A stretch of 64,000 nt of DNA from assembly GCA_930972465.1 (NCBI GenBank), contig CAKNHF010000013.1:1-64000 (forward strand), written 5' to 3'. The notes beneath the pieces are model-generated. The model did not search any database and was not told where the DNA came from. It worked only from the letters and a program-made list of their open reading frames with translations. Shown one piece after another: positions 17,498-26,027 of this stretch. This stretch comes from an uncultured Lachnospiraceae bacterium (GTDB lineage Bacteria; Bacillota; Clostridia; Lachnospirales; Lachnospiraceae). Positions within the stretch are counted from its first letter, which is position 1, and the number at the start of each line of letters is the position of its first letter. The position numbers and the translations under genes were made by a program.

Positions 17498-18568
17498 GTG
17501 TGGGATATGCTTAAGAAAATGAATAAGAATACAAAGAGTAATCTGATCACTTATGGAATCGTTATTGTTGCTTTTGTGGTGATGCAGCTGCTTATCAGTA
17601 CGGGAAGTATCTCCAGTCTTCTGGAAGGACTTATGGTGCCGCTGTGCATGTATATCATTCTGGCAGTGTCTCTGAACCTTGTGGTGGGAATTCTCGGAGA
17701 ACTCAGCCTTGGACATGCGGGATTCATGTGTGTAGGTGCATTTTCAAGTGCATTCTTTTCAAAATGCATGGCAGACGTCATCACGATCGCTCCGCTCAGG
17801 TTTTTCCTTGCACTGCTTGTCGGAATTGCATCGGCGGCAGTATTCGGCATTATTATCGGAATTCCGGTACTGCGCCTGAAGGGGGATTATCTTGCCATTG
17901 TGACCCTGGCATTCGGAGAGATCATTAAAAATCTTGTGAATGTACTTTTTATCGGAAAGGATTCCAACGGATTCCATTTTTCTACAAAGGATGTAATGGG
18001 ACTGAACATGGAACCGGACGGCACCGTAATCGTGAACGGACCTCAGGGAATTACCGGAACACCGAAAGACTCCACGTTCCTTATCGGTGTGATCCTGATC
18101 CTGATCACTCTGTTTATTGTGATTAACCTGACCAATTCAAGGGACGGACGGGCGATCATGGCCATCCGTGATAACAGGATCGCCGCAGAGTCGGTCGGAA
18201 TCAATGTAACAAAGTATAAACTGATGGCTTTTACGATTTCCGCTGCCCTTGCAGGTGCCGCCGGAGTGCTGTATTCCCATAATCTTTCCACACTTACGGC
18301 GAATACAAACAACTTCGGATACAACATGTCGATCAATATTCTCGTGTTTGTAGTTCTCGGCGGCATCGGAAGCATCAGAGGCTCCATGATAGCGGCAGTT
18401 ATCCTGACGCTGCTCCCGGAGCTCCTGAGAGGGCTTTCCGACTATCGTATGCTCATCTATGCGATTGTCCTGATCCTTATGATGCTCTTCAACTGGGCGC
18501 CGAAGTCTATCGAGTGGAGAGAAAAATACCTTTCCTTCGGAAAGAAGAAAAAGGAGGCTGCAAAATAA
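17498..18568 (+). CDS. livM: Branched-chain amino acid ABC transporter permease LivM
   Basis: The 356-residue second membrane subunit has the LivM hallmark segments LSLNLVVGILGELSLGHAGFMCVGAFSSA, GDYLAIVTLAFGEI and VFVVLGGIGSIRGSMIAA. The start is GTG 17498, eight bases after AGGAGA and directly abutting the livH stop; ATG 17507 is an alternative three codons later. Its stop overlaps the livG start. If LivH is non-functional in this strain, LivM would lack its partner. Confidence 0.9.
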   Translation: MWDMLKKMNKNTKSNLITYGIVIVAFVVMQLLISTGSISSLLEGLMVPLCMYIILAVSLNLVVGILGELSLGHAGFMCVGAFSSAFFSKCMADVITIAPLRFFLALLVGIASAAVFGIIIGIPVLRLKGDYLAIVTLAFGEIIKNLVNVLFIGKDSNGFHFSTKDVMGLNMEPDGTVIVNGPQGITGTPKDSTFLIGVILILITLFIVINLTNSRDGRAIMAIRDNRIAAESVGINVTKYKLMAFTISAALAGAAGVLYSHNLSTLTANTNNFGYNMSINILVFVVLGGIGSIRGSMIAAVILTLLPELLRGLSDYRMLIYAIVLILMMLFNWAPKSIEWREKYLSFGKKKKEAAK

Positions 18569-19329
18569 TGGGTGCATTACTGGACGTAAAAAATCTGGGC
18601 ATTTCATTCGGAGGCTTAAGGGCTGTGAATGGTTTTGACATTTCCATAGAGAAAGAGGAACTTTATGGCCTGATCGGTCCCAATGGTGCCGGAAAGACAA
18701 CGGTATTCAACCTCCTGACCGGTGTATATAAACCGGATGCGGGCAAAGTCATTCTGGATGGACAGGATATTACCGGGAAAAAGACGATCGATATCAGCAA
18801 GGCCGGTATCGCGAGGACGTTTCAGAATATTCGTCTGTTCACAAAACTCAGTGTCCTTGACAATGTCAAAGTAGGGCTTCATAACAAACATCATTACTCT
18901 ACCATAGAAGGCATCCTGAGACTTCCGGGATACCGCAGAGTGGAAAAAGAGATGAATGAGCGGGCCATGGAGCTTCTGAAAGTATTTGATCTTGCAGATC
19001 ATGCGGATTATCTTGCGTCGAACCTTCCTTACGGACAGCAGCGGAAGCTGGAGATCGCAAGGGCACTTGCCACGGAGCCGAAACTTCTTCTTCTGGATGA
19101 GCCGGCCGCGGGCATGAACCCCAATGAGACCGGAGAGCTGATGGAGATGATCCAGTTAGTAAGAGAAAAGTTCCATATGACAATTCTTCTGATCGAGCAT
19201 GATATGAAGCTGGTAAGCGGAATATGCGAGAAACTTACAGTGCTGAACTTCGGTGAGGTGCTTGCTCAGGGAGACACAGCGACGGTACTCAACGATCCGC
19301 AGGTTATTACGGCATATCTGGGAGAATAG
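18568..19329 (+). CDS. livG: Branched-chain amino acid ABC transporter ATP-binding protein LivG
   Basis: The 253-residue ATPase has Walker A GPNGAGKTT, a LivG-type signature region SNLPYGQQRKLEIARAL, Walker B LLLLDEPAAGMN and the switch histidine in LIEHDM. The start codon overlaps the livM stop by one base (TAATG), and AAGGAGG lies in the livM end, so translation is coupled. The frame opens further upstream at 18514 inside livM, but that start is not supported. Confidence 0.95.
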   Translation: MGALLDVKNLGISFGGLRAVNGFDISIEKEELYGLIGPNGAGKTTVFNLLTGVYKPDAGKVILDGQDITGKKTIDISKAGIARTFQNIRLFTKLSVLDNVKVGLHNKHHYSTIEGILRLPGYRRVEKEMNERAMELLKVFDLADHADYLASNLPYGQQRKLEIARALATEPKLLLLDEPAAGMNPNETGELMEMIQLVREKFHMTILLIEHDMKLVSGICEKLTVLNFGEVLAQGDTATVLNDPQVITAYLGE

Positions 19330-19341
19330 GAGGAAACGGCT

Positions 19342-20052
19342 ATGGCAATGCTTGAAGTAAAAGATTTGGAAGTATATTACGGAGTCATCCAGGCGATAAA
19401 GGGCGTGTCCTTCGAGGTAAATCAGGGTGAGGTAATCGCGCTGATCGGCGCAAACGGAGCAGGCAAGACAACGATTCTGCACACAGTTACCGGACTGCTC
19501 TCTCCGAAGAAGGGGCAGGTGTTTTTCGAGGGGAAAGACATTACCAAAGTGCCGGCGCACAAAATCGTGTCCATGGGGATGGCGCATGTGCCCGAAGGCA
19601 GGCGTGTCTTCGCGGAACTCAGTGTATATGAGAACCTGAAGATGGGAGCATATACGAGAAAAGACAAGAGCGAGATTGAGGAAAGTCTGGAAAATGTCTA
19701 CAGAAGATTTCCGCGTCTGGAAGAAAGAAAGAATCAGATGGCGGGAACCCTGAGCGGAGGAGAACAGCAGATGCTGGCTATGGGAAGAGCGCTGATGTCA
19801 AAGCCAAAGATCATCCTGATGGATGAACCGTCCATGGGACTCTCTCCGATCCTTGTAAATGAAATCTTTGATATCATACAGGCAGTGAGTGAGAGCGGGA
19901 CGACAGTGCTTCTGGTGGAGCAGAACGCGAAAAAAGCGCTGGCTATTGCTGACAGGGCATATGTTCTTGAAACGGGAAATATTGTTCTGGAAGGAAAGGC
20001 GAAAGATCTGCTTGAGGATGATTCAATAAAGAAAGCATATCTCGGCGAGTAA
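19342..20052 (+). CDS. livF: Branched-chain amino acid ABC transporter ATP-binding protein LivF
   Basis: The 236-residue ATPase partner of LivG has Walker A GANGAGKTT, signature LSGGEQQMLAMGRAL, Walker B IILMDEPSMGLSP and switch LVEQNA. AGGAGG lies eight bases before the ATG and 12 bases separate it from livG. It ends the transport part of the operon. Confidence 0.95.
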   Translation: MAMLEVKDLEVYYGVIQAIKGVSFEVNQGEVIALIGANGAGKTTILHTVTGLLSPKKGQVFFEGKDITKVPAHKIVSMGMAHVPEGRRVFAELSVYENLKMGAYTRKDKSEIEESLENVYRRFPRLEERKNQMAGTLSGGEQQMLAMGRALMSKPKIILMDEPSMGLSPILVNEIFDIIQAVSESGTTVLLVEQNAKKALAIADRAYVLETGNIVLEGKAKDLLEDDSIKKAYLGE

Positions 20053-20066
20053 GGGGGCGTATCACT

Positions 20067-20699
20067 ATGAGAAACATCGTTATCACGGTATCGAGACAGT
20101 ACGGCAGCGGCGGCAAGACGATTGCCGCGATGCTCGCAAAAGATCTGGGAATCAACTGCTACAGCAGAGAGATCCTGCGCATGGCTTCCGAGGACAGCGG
20201 GATCAACGAGAGTCTGTTCGGCATGTCGGATGAAAAGATCCGCCATGCGGGCTGGTTCAGGATTCTGAGCCGGCCTTATGACGGAGAGCTTCTTCCGCCG
20301 GAAGACAGGGATTTTGTTTCTGATGACAATCTGTTCAATTACCAGGCGAAGATCATCAAGGAACTTGCTTCAAAGGAATCCTGCGTGATTATCGGAAGGT
20401 GTGCGGATTATATCCTGAGAGATTATCCCAATGTAGTGAGTGTATTCGTTCATGCGGATAAAAAATTCTGCCTGGACCGGGCTATGGAGCGTCACAGCAT
20501 GGACGAGAAAGAGATGCAGAAGTATATTGACAAGACCGATAAATATCGTGGTGATTTCTACCGATATCATACCGGACATGAATGGGCAGATGCGAGAAAC
20601 TATGATCTGTGTCTGAACAGCGGAAAGCTGGGATTCCGGAAGTGTGTAGAAGAGATCAAGTCATATATCCGGATCCGGTTTGAGGACCGGCAGGGATGA
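20067..20699 (+). CDS. Cytidylate-kinase-like family protein
   Basis: The 210-residue P-loop protein (ITVSRQYGSGGKTIA, with GSGGKT at 13-18) belongs to the cytidylate-kinase-like family common in Firmicutes. It is distinct from the essential Cmk. The middle holds an IIGRCADYIL motif and a lid-like segment DRAMERHSMDEKEM. It lies 14 bases after livF on the same strand, so it is probably co-transcribed. Its true substrate is unknown. The terminator at 20743-20782 closes the operon. Confidence 0.8.
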   Translation: MRNIVITVSRQYGSGGKTIAAMLAKDLGINCYSREILRMASEDSGINESLFGMSDEKIRHAGWFRILSRPYDGELLPPEDRDFVSDDNLFNYQAKIIKELASKESCVIIGRCADYILRDYPNVVSVFVHADKKFCLDRAMERHSMDEKEMQKYIDKTDKYRGDFYRYHTGHEWADARNYDLCLNSGKLGFRKCVEEIKSYIRIRFEDRQG

Positions 20700-20742
20700 T
20701 CAGAAAAATGCACTGACTATTGATACGAACCAATAGAAGATG

Positions 20743-20782
20743 AGAAGACTTTGAAATGACATTTTCAGAGTCTTCTTTTTTG
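20743..20782 (+). terminator. Terminator of the liv operon
   Basis: AGAAGACTTTGAAA (20743-20756) pairs with TTTCAGAGTCTTCT (20763-20776), with one G-T pair, followed by six T. Confidence 0.85.
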
Positions 20783-20879
20783 ATGAAAGATTCTTATTTC
20801 CTGTATGACAGGATTCTTGCTTTTTCTTGCAGCCACAATGCTATAATGTGCCGGAAACAGAAAAGAGGAGGAGAGACAG

Positions 20880-21563
20880 ATGACTGAAAAAAAGAAAAGG
20901 ATCCTGATTGCTGCTGCTGTTCTGGCCGTACTCGCTGCCGCTGCGTTTGCCGGGATACGGCTGTATATGAACCGGTTCGATCCGGTGGAATATGTGCAGG
21001 CGGTGCTGGACGCATCATATAAAAAGCAGACGGAAGCATACGCAGAGATTACAGGGACATCGGAAGAGGAAGCGCAGCAGATCTTTGAGGACAACCTGGA
21101 CACTACCATGGAACAGTTTGAATCATCGCCCATGCCGGAAGACCTGAAGCCGAAGTATCGGGATCTCTTTGCCCGGCTCGCGGAACATGTAAGCTACACA
21201 GTCGGAGAGGCAGTCAGGGAAGAGGATGGAAGTTACAGCGTCCCGGTCAAAGTAAAGCCGCTGACGCTGTTTACAGATACATATGAAACATTTCGTCAGA
21301 AAGCTCAGGAGTATGCAGAGCAGGTGACGGACAGTGTTATGGACGGCGGAGCGATGCCTACAGATGAAGAAATGCAGGTTCAGGTTTATGAGATCTATTA
21401 CGAAGTGCTTTCTGAAGGGATCAATGAAGGGATGATGTACGGAGAGGCGAAGGATGTAACGCTCCATGTGAAAAAGAACGACGGCGGAGATTACGAGATT
21501 GATGACGGGGACATGAAGACGCTGGACGGCCTTCTGATTGAAGACACAGGAGAAGAGTCCTGA
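20880..21563 (+). CDS. Membrane-anchored extracellular protein of unknown function
   Basis: The 227-residue protein has a positively charged start (MTEKKKRI), one N-terminal membrane segment at about residues 7-29, and an acidic, helix-rich outer part (EEEAQQIFEDNL, METFRQKAQEYAEQV-like repeats of Gln/Glu). The layout suits an anchored surface protein with a compact domain; I do not recognise the family with certainty. AGGAGG precedes the ATG and TATAAT at 20842-20847 may be its -10. It ends three bases from the convergent signal peptidase gene. Confidence 0.7.
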   Translation: MTEKKKRILIAAAVLAVLAAAAFAGIRLYMNRFDPVEYVQAVLDASYKKQTEAYAEITGTSEEEAQQIFEDNLDTTMEQFESSPMPEDLKPKYRDLFARLAEHVSYTVGEAVREEDGSYSVPVKVKPLTLFTDTYETFRQKAQEYAEQVTDSVMDGGAMPTDEEMQVQVYEIYYEVLSEGINEGMMYGEAKDVTLHVKKNDGGDYEIDDGDMKTLDGLLIEDTGEES

Positions 21564-21566
21564 GCG

Positions 21567-22115
21567 TCATCTCAGAAGCCTTATCGTATCCAGCGGCCAG
21601 TATCTGAAAATGGCTTTGCCCAGTATCTCATCACGTCTGACGTAGGTATTCTTCCAGTAACGGGAATCCAGAGAGTTATTACGGTTGTCTCCCATGACAA
21701 AATAGCAGTTTTCAGGCACTTTAAAAGGTCCGAAGGACCCCAGAGGAGTTTCTTTTGTGTTGACATCCTGCAGAGGCTGTGAGGAACCGTCTATATAAAT
21801 CTTCCCGTCAATAATCTCAACCGTTTCCCCCGGAAGACCGATAATCCTCTTTATAAAAAGCTGTGACTCATCATCCGGGTAGCGGAAGATGATTATATCG
21901 AAACGCTGTGGATCATCGGAAAGATAGGCCAGCCGGTTCCCGATGATGCGGTCCCCCGTCATGACGGTATTTTCCATGGAAGAAGAGGGAATCTGTGCAT
22001 TTACGATGAGAAAATTATCTACCAGTAGTGCGGCTGCAACAGCAAGGACCAGTGCGAAGATCCATTGAAGAAGTTCTGTGAAGCGACTGCTTTTTTTATT
22101 CATAAGATTTTTCAT
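21567..22115 (-). CDS. lepB: Signal peptidase I
   Basis: The 182-residue type I signal peptidase has one N-terminal membrane anchor (about 15-38) and the serine/lysine catalytic dyad: Ser46 in IPSSSMENT and Lys89 in FIKRIIGLPGE. The GDNRNNSLDSRYW box completes the family signature. It cleaves Sec signal peptides on the outer face of the membrane. GGAGG lies six bases before the ATG. Its promoter overlaps the end of the upstream sensor kinase gene. Confidence 0.95.
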   Translation of the reverse strand: MKNLMNKKSSRFTELLQWIFALVLAVAAALLVDNFLIVNAQIPSSSMENTVMTGDRIIGNRLAYLSDDPQRFDIIIFRYPDDESQLFIKRIIGLPGETVEIIDGKIYIDGSSQPLQDVNTKETPLGSFGPFKVPENCYFVMGDNRNNSLDSRYWKNTYVRRDEILGKAIFRYWPLDTIRLLR

Positions 22116-22156
22116 ATAATGCCTCCGTATCGTTTTGTGAAAAACAGGATACAGAT

Positions 22157-22184
22157 ATTATACCAGAATCCCGACTTTATGCAA
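22157..22184 (-). promoter_or_regulatory. Promoter of lepB
   Basis: On the minus strand TTGCAT (22184-22179) and perfect TATAAT (22162-22157) are 16 bases apart. The -35 box overlaps the last codons of the histidine kinase gene. Confidence 0.55.
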
Positions 22185-23073
22185 AATCGAAAATGACACG
22201 GACATACAGAATCCCATTCTTATATGCGGCGTCAATTTTACCTCCCATCTGTTCGGTAAGCGCCCTGGCAATAGAAAGCCCGAGTCCGGTTGAGTCCGCA
22301 GAGGCGGTCTCTACCGTGTAAAACCGGTCAAACAGGCGGCCGGCCTGAACTTCGTCCAGATGGGAAGCATGGTTGGAGAAAATGATCTCACCGCTTTCTC
22401 CGAGAGTTATCTCCAGGTCGCCGTCGCTGTATTTTATGGCATTGCTGATGAGATTGCCGAAGATCCGGGAACAGGCGCTCCGGTTAAGCATACGGCTGAC
22501 CTTTGTGTCAGGGAGGCTGATCCGGGGAGAGATATGGTTCTGTTTCAGTATCGCATAGTATGCGGATATGCTTTCTTCCAGAAGCCGATTTAATATGACC
22601 GGCTCCGTGGAAGTTCCGTCTGATATCGTGGTGAAGACGGAATATCGGAACAGCTCTTCGGTGAGCTGAGTGAGCGCTTCCGTGCGGTTCCGTATAACTC
22701 TGATATAGCGCGCAGCGTCGGCGGAACATTCTTCTTTTTCCAGAAGATCCAGATAGCCACAGACTGCAGTGAGAGGTGTGCGCAGATCATGTGAGATATT
22801 CGTCACTGCTTCTTTTAATTCCAGATCGCCCTGCTGAAAACGCTGGCGGTCTTTTTTTAATTTACTAAGTTCTATATTAATTTTTTTAGCAAGATTTCTC
22901 ATGTGCCTGTCGCGGCTCGATATGCTGATAAGAGTATTGGTATCGGATGCGAGTCTGTCGGCAAAACCATCAGCGATCTCGTCTGCGGATTTTTTCAGTA
23001 TACATATTTTGGCAATCAGAAGAACTATAATGATGATGAGAATGCCGATCAGGACCCACAGCCAGAATTCCAT
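22177..23073 (-). CDS. Sensor histidine kinase
   Basis: The 298-residue kinase has a single N-terminal membrane helix (about 4-26) and almost no extracellular domain. The phospho-acceptor His95 is in NISHDLRTPL, followed by an N box (NLISNAIKYSDG) and a G box (TGLGLSIA). Kinases with such a minimal sensor region usually read the state of a partner ABC transporter in the membrane, as in the Bce and lantibiotic-immunity systems. It is the last gene of a regulator-ATPase-permease-kinase cluster. Confidence 0.9.
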   Translation of the reverse strand: MEFWLWVLIGILIIIIVLLIAKICILKKSADEIADGFADRLASDTNTLISISSRDRHMRNLAKKINIELSKLKKDRQRFQQGDLELKEAVTNISHDLRTPLTAVCGYLDLLEKEECSADAARYIRVIRNRTEALTQLTEELFRYSVFTTISDGTSTEPVILNRLLEESISAYYAILKQNHISPRISLPDTKVSRMLNRSACSRIFGNLISNAIKYSDGDLEITLGESGEIIFSNHASHLDEVQAGRLFDRFYTVETASADSTGLGLSIARALTEQMGGKIDAAYKNGILYVRVIFDFA

Positions 23074-23091
23074 AATAACCTCCGTTTTGTT

Positions 23092-23931
23092 TTACTTGAT
23101 ATCTTTCTTTTTAAAAAAGCCTGTTCCTGCACCTGTGGCGGCGGCAGTGATGACAACAGAATATGCGCACAGCAGGGGAACGTTTTCCGCCTCCATGTTG
23201 GTAAACTGCACGGTCTGACCGGTAGGAAGAAAATCATTGATAAATTCGCAGGTTTCCCTTGCAGCTCCTCTCAGATACATGGGATTCGGAACTTCCTTCG
23301 TAGTCGTGGAGCTGACACCGTTTTCGTCTACTGAAATATACTGTGTGGCTATCATCTCAGGTGTCTCCAGCCATGCTCTGATATAGATGGAGATGAAGAG
23401 CAGGGTGAAGATGAGAAGGATGTTGATGACTGCGGCGACGGCCCTGTTCTGGCACAGCATGGAGATCAGCGTGCAGACAGAAGCAAAAGCGGCTGCCGCG
23501 ATTATGATGCCGATGCAGGTGGAGAATACCAGCCGCGGCGAGGCGTCAAAGGAGCCCATCAGCGGGAGACCTACTGCAAAGGAGACAGCCAGGTTGATGA
23601 CGCACATGATCATGCCTGCTGCAGTGCAGACGATCAGATTAGACAGATAGATAGACGTCCGTGTATGTCCGATGACAAGTTTGTTCCGGATCGTACCGTC
23701 ACTGTATTCTGTTCCAAGGAAAAGGCTGATAAACGCTGACAGCAGGATACCGGTAAAGATCGAAAATGAAAAAAACAGGTTATCGATCAAAGGTATTTCA
23801 CCAGAGGCAGTAGTAGTGATGTAGTTCATGACCTGCATGAAGATTCCGTAGCAGAATGCGTAGATGCAGCATACCCAGAAAGCTTTGCTTCTGAAAAGTC
23901 TCGAAAAATTTGCAGCCAACAGTCTATTCAT
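23092..23931 (-). CDS. ABC-2-type transporter permease
   Basis: The 279-residue membrane protein has about six hydrophobic segments in an ABC-2 export permease pattern, with a long loop near 175-225 (TQYISVDENGVSSTTTKEV). Its start overlaps the end of the ATPase gene by eight bases, so the two are translationally coupled. It likely exports or removes a membrane-active compound together with that ATPase. Confidence 0.82.
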   Translation of the reverse strand: MNRLLAANFSRLFRSKAFWVCCIYAFCYGIFMQVMNYITTTASGEIPLIDNLFFSFSIFTGILLSAFISLFLGTEYSDGTIRNKLVIGHTRTSIYLSNLIVCTAAGMIMCVINLAVSFAVGLPLMGSFDASPRLVFSTCIGIIIAAAAFASVCTLISMLCQNRAVAAVINILLIFTLLFISIYIRAWLETPEMIATQYISVDENGVSSTTTKEVPNPMYLRGAARETCEFINDFLPTGQTVQFTNMEAENVPLLCAYSVVITAAATGAGTGFFKKKDIK

Positions 23932-24838
23932 TGTTCTTCCCTCCGATCAGATTAATATAATAGCTCTCCAGGCTCTCCTCCCGCTCTGTCATGGAGATGA
24001 CATCACAGCCCTGTGCAGCCAGGGCGAGTGCGAGTTTCGAAACGTTGATTCGGGCAAAGATATCCGCCATCGTGTCAGAGAGAATACTGTACTCGAGTTT
24101 CATTTCATCCAGCACGCGGATAAATGTCCGTATGTCTGACACCTGAATACGGATACATTTGCGGCAGGCGGACTCGAGTTCTTTTGCGCTCATCTCTTTA
24201 ACCATGTGTCCTTCGTCTATAAAACCATAGTGTGTGGCGAGACGGGAGAGTTCATCCAGTATATGACTTGAGATCAGCACAGTGATCTGACGTTCTCTGT
24301 TCAGCCTCAGGATCAGTTCACGCATCTCGATAATGCCCTGCGGATCCAATCCGTTGATCGGCTCGTCCAGAACAAGAAAATCAGGGTCTCCTGCGAGTGC
24401 GACAGCAATCCCCAGACGCTGACGCATCCCGAGAGAAAAATGTCTTGCCTTTTTCTTCCCTGCATTTTCCAGGCCGACAAGTTTCAGAAGCCCGGGGATG
24501 CTGTCAAAATCAGGAAGTCCTATGATGCGGTATTGCTCTTTTAAATTCGCTTCCGCAGTCATGTCCATATAGATGGACGGCGTCTCGATGACCGCTCCCA
24601 TCCTGCGCCGGCACCGGTTGATTCCGGAATCCGTAGCTCTTACCCCGTACAGTTCATAGCTTCCCGAAGAGGGATCCTGCAGACCGCAGATAAGACGGAG
24701 AAGAGTTGTCTTTCCCGCACCGTTCTTTCCGACAATACCATAGATAGAACCTTTCGGAACGTGGATGGAGAAGTCGTTCAGTGCTCTGAAATGACGGTAG
24801 TGTTTACACAGCGAATCCGCTGTCAGGATATATTCCAT
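23924..24838 (-). CDS. ABC transporter ATP-binding protein (antimicrobial-peptide-type exporter)
   Basis: The 304-residue ATPase has Walker A GKNGAGKTT, signature FSLGMRQRLGIA (the SLGMRQR form typical of lantibiotic-immunity and CcmA-like exporters), Walker B FLVLDEPINGLDP and a roughly 90-residue C-terminal extension. It partners the overlapping permease gene. With the two-component genes on both sides, the likely role is sensing and resisting a cell-envelope-active peptide (inference). Confidence 0.88.
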   Translation of the reverse strand: MEYILTADSLCKHYRHFRALNDFSIHVPKGSIYGIVGKNGAGKTTLLRLICGLQDPSSGSYELYGVRATDSGINRCRRRMGAVIETPSIYMDMTAEANLKEQYRIIGLPDFDSIPGLLKLVGLENAGKKKARHFSLGMRQRLGIAVALAGDPDFLVLDEPINGLDPQGIIEMRELILRLNRERQITVLISSHILDELSRLATHYGFIDEGHMVKEMSAKELESACRKCIRIQVSDIRTFIRVLDEMKLEYSILSDTMADIFARINVSKLALALAAQGCDVISMTEREESLESYYINLIGGKNNE

Positions 24839-24934
24839 GATTGTATCCTCCTTTTCTTTTTGCAGTGACCATTGTATTCTGTAATGGTTAAGAAAGCGGT
24901 AAAGAAAAGAGTAAAGAAAGGGTAAAGATTCCTG

Positions 24935-25603
24935 TCAGACAGATTCCTCATTCATCTTGAATCCGATTCCCCAGACAGCCTCAATATAATCCTTTCCATT
25001 GACCTCTTTTAATTTCCTGCGGAGGTTGCTTACGTGAACTTTGAGAGAACTCTCCATACAGTCAGGAGTGTCCTCGCTGATCCTGTCCAGTATGGCGGAT
25101 TTGGTTATGACCTGTGCCGGGTTCTGCATCAGAAGCTTCAGTATGGCATATTCTGTCCGGGTGAGCCGTACCGGATTTCCGTGTACCTCGACAGAGCGGG
25201 AACCCGTATCCATCCGGATTTCATCAAAGGTCAGTATGGATGAGAAGCCGGAAGAAGGCTGCCTCAGCTGGACAGTGATCCGGGCAAGAAGTTCTTCTGT
25301 GTGAAATGGTTTTGTTATATAGTCGGCTGCCCCTCCGAGAAGGAGTTTTACCTTGTCATCTACAGCCGCTTTTGCGCTGACTACAATGACGGGGATATTC
25401 TGGATCAGGGGAAGAAGCTCCTCACCGCTCAGACCCGGCAGCATCAGGTCCAGGAGGATCAGGTCCGGGCGGTTCGAGGAGAGATACATGAGTGCTTCAG
25501 TTCCCGAGTATGCCCGTGCTGTCCGGAATTCCTGCTGTGAGAGTATTTCTTCCAGCATATTGCCTATGCATACGTCGTCGTCAACAATCAATATGGTTTT
25601 CAA
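24935..25603 (-). CDS. OmpR-family response regulator
   Basis: The 222-residue regulator has a receiver domain (phospho-acceptor Asp52 in LLDLMLPGLSG, Lys98 in TKPF) and a C-terminal winged helix with SSLKVHVSNLRRKL. It is first in the cluster and would be phosphorylated by the kinase encoded at its end. GGAGG is placed before the ATG. Three TAAAATGCA motifs lie in the upstream gap. Confidence 0.93.
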   Translation of the reverse strand: MKTILIVDDDVCIGNMLEEILSQQEFRTARAYSGTEALMYLSSNRPDLILLDLMLPGLSGEELLPLIQNIPVIVVSAKAAVDDKVKLLLGGAADYITKPFHTEELLARITVQLRQPSSGFSSILTFDEIRMDTGSRSVEVHGNPVRLTRTEYAILKLLMQNPAQVITKSAILDRISEDTPDCMESSLKVHVSNLRRKLKEVNGKDYIEAVWGIGFKMNEESV

Positions 25604-25725
25604 CTGAGTTACCTCCTATGTTATTATCTGACGTATTCATTTTAGAGAGTTATAAGATAAAATGCAACTGCCATGTAAAATGCATAAACAAAGTATAAAC
25701 AATTCTAAAATAAGTGATAAAATCA

Positions 25726-25754
25726 CTGACAGATTCAAAATCTTCTGTTAAAAT
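25726..25754 (+). promoter_or_regulatory. Promoter of the 53-residue protein gene
   Basis: CTGACA (25726-25731) and TAAAAT (25749-25754) with a 17-base spacer, 30 bases before the small gene's ATG. Confidence 0.45.
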
Positions 25755-25783
25755 GCATTGCATAGACAAAAGGAGGTTCGAAT

Positions 25784-25945
25784 ATGCTGAGATATTATTT
25801 TTACATGTTTATCTTATATAATGATTACGGAAAGAAGCTGAAGGAAATCCTGAACGAACTGTTCCCGGGGCTGATCAGGGAACCGCAGAGAGTGCGTGTC
25901 CCGGTGAGAGTGCCGGACAGAAGACAGGATCCGGCGGGAAGATAA
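25784..25945 (+). CDS. 53-residue basic small protein of unknown function
   Basis: A compact ORF has AGGAGG at 25771-25776, a promoter upstream and a hairpin downstream. The product starts MLRYYFYMFILYNDYGKK, an aromatic, hydrophobic N-terminus, and ends with an arginine- and proline-rich tail (VRVPVRVPDRRQDPAGR). The N-terminal stretch is too short and polar for a certain membrane helix. I do not recognise it. It is divergent from the response regulator gene and could be a membrane-active peptide or a regulatory peptide. Confidence 0.55.
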   Translation: MLRYYFYMFILYNDYGKKLKEILNELFPGLIREPQRVRVPVRVPDRRQDPAGR

Positions 25946-25955
25946 GACAGGACAA

Positions 25956-25995
25956 AAGGCAGCTCAAGGTGGAAGGCATCTTGAGCTGCTTTATT
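25956..25995 (+). terminator. Terminator-like hairpin after the 53-residue gene
   Basis: GCAGCTCAAG (25959-25968) pairs with CTTGAGCTGC (25980-25989), followed by a short TTTATTGT tail. Confidence 0.6.
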
Positions 25996-26027
25996 GTCTG
26001 AGAATGAAAACAGAAGGGAGAAAAGAG

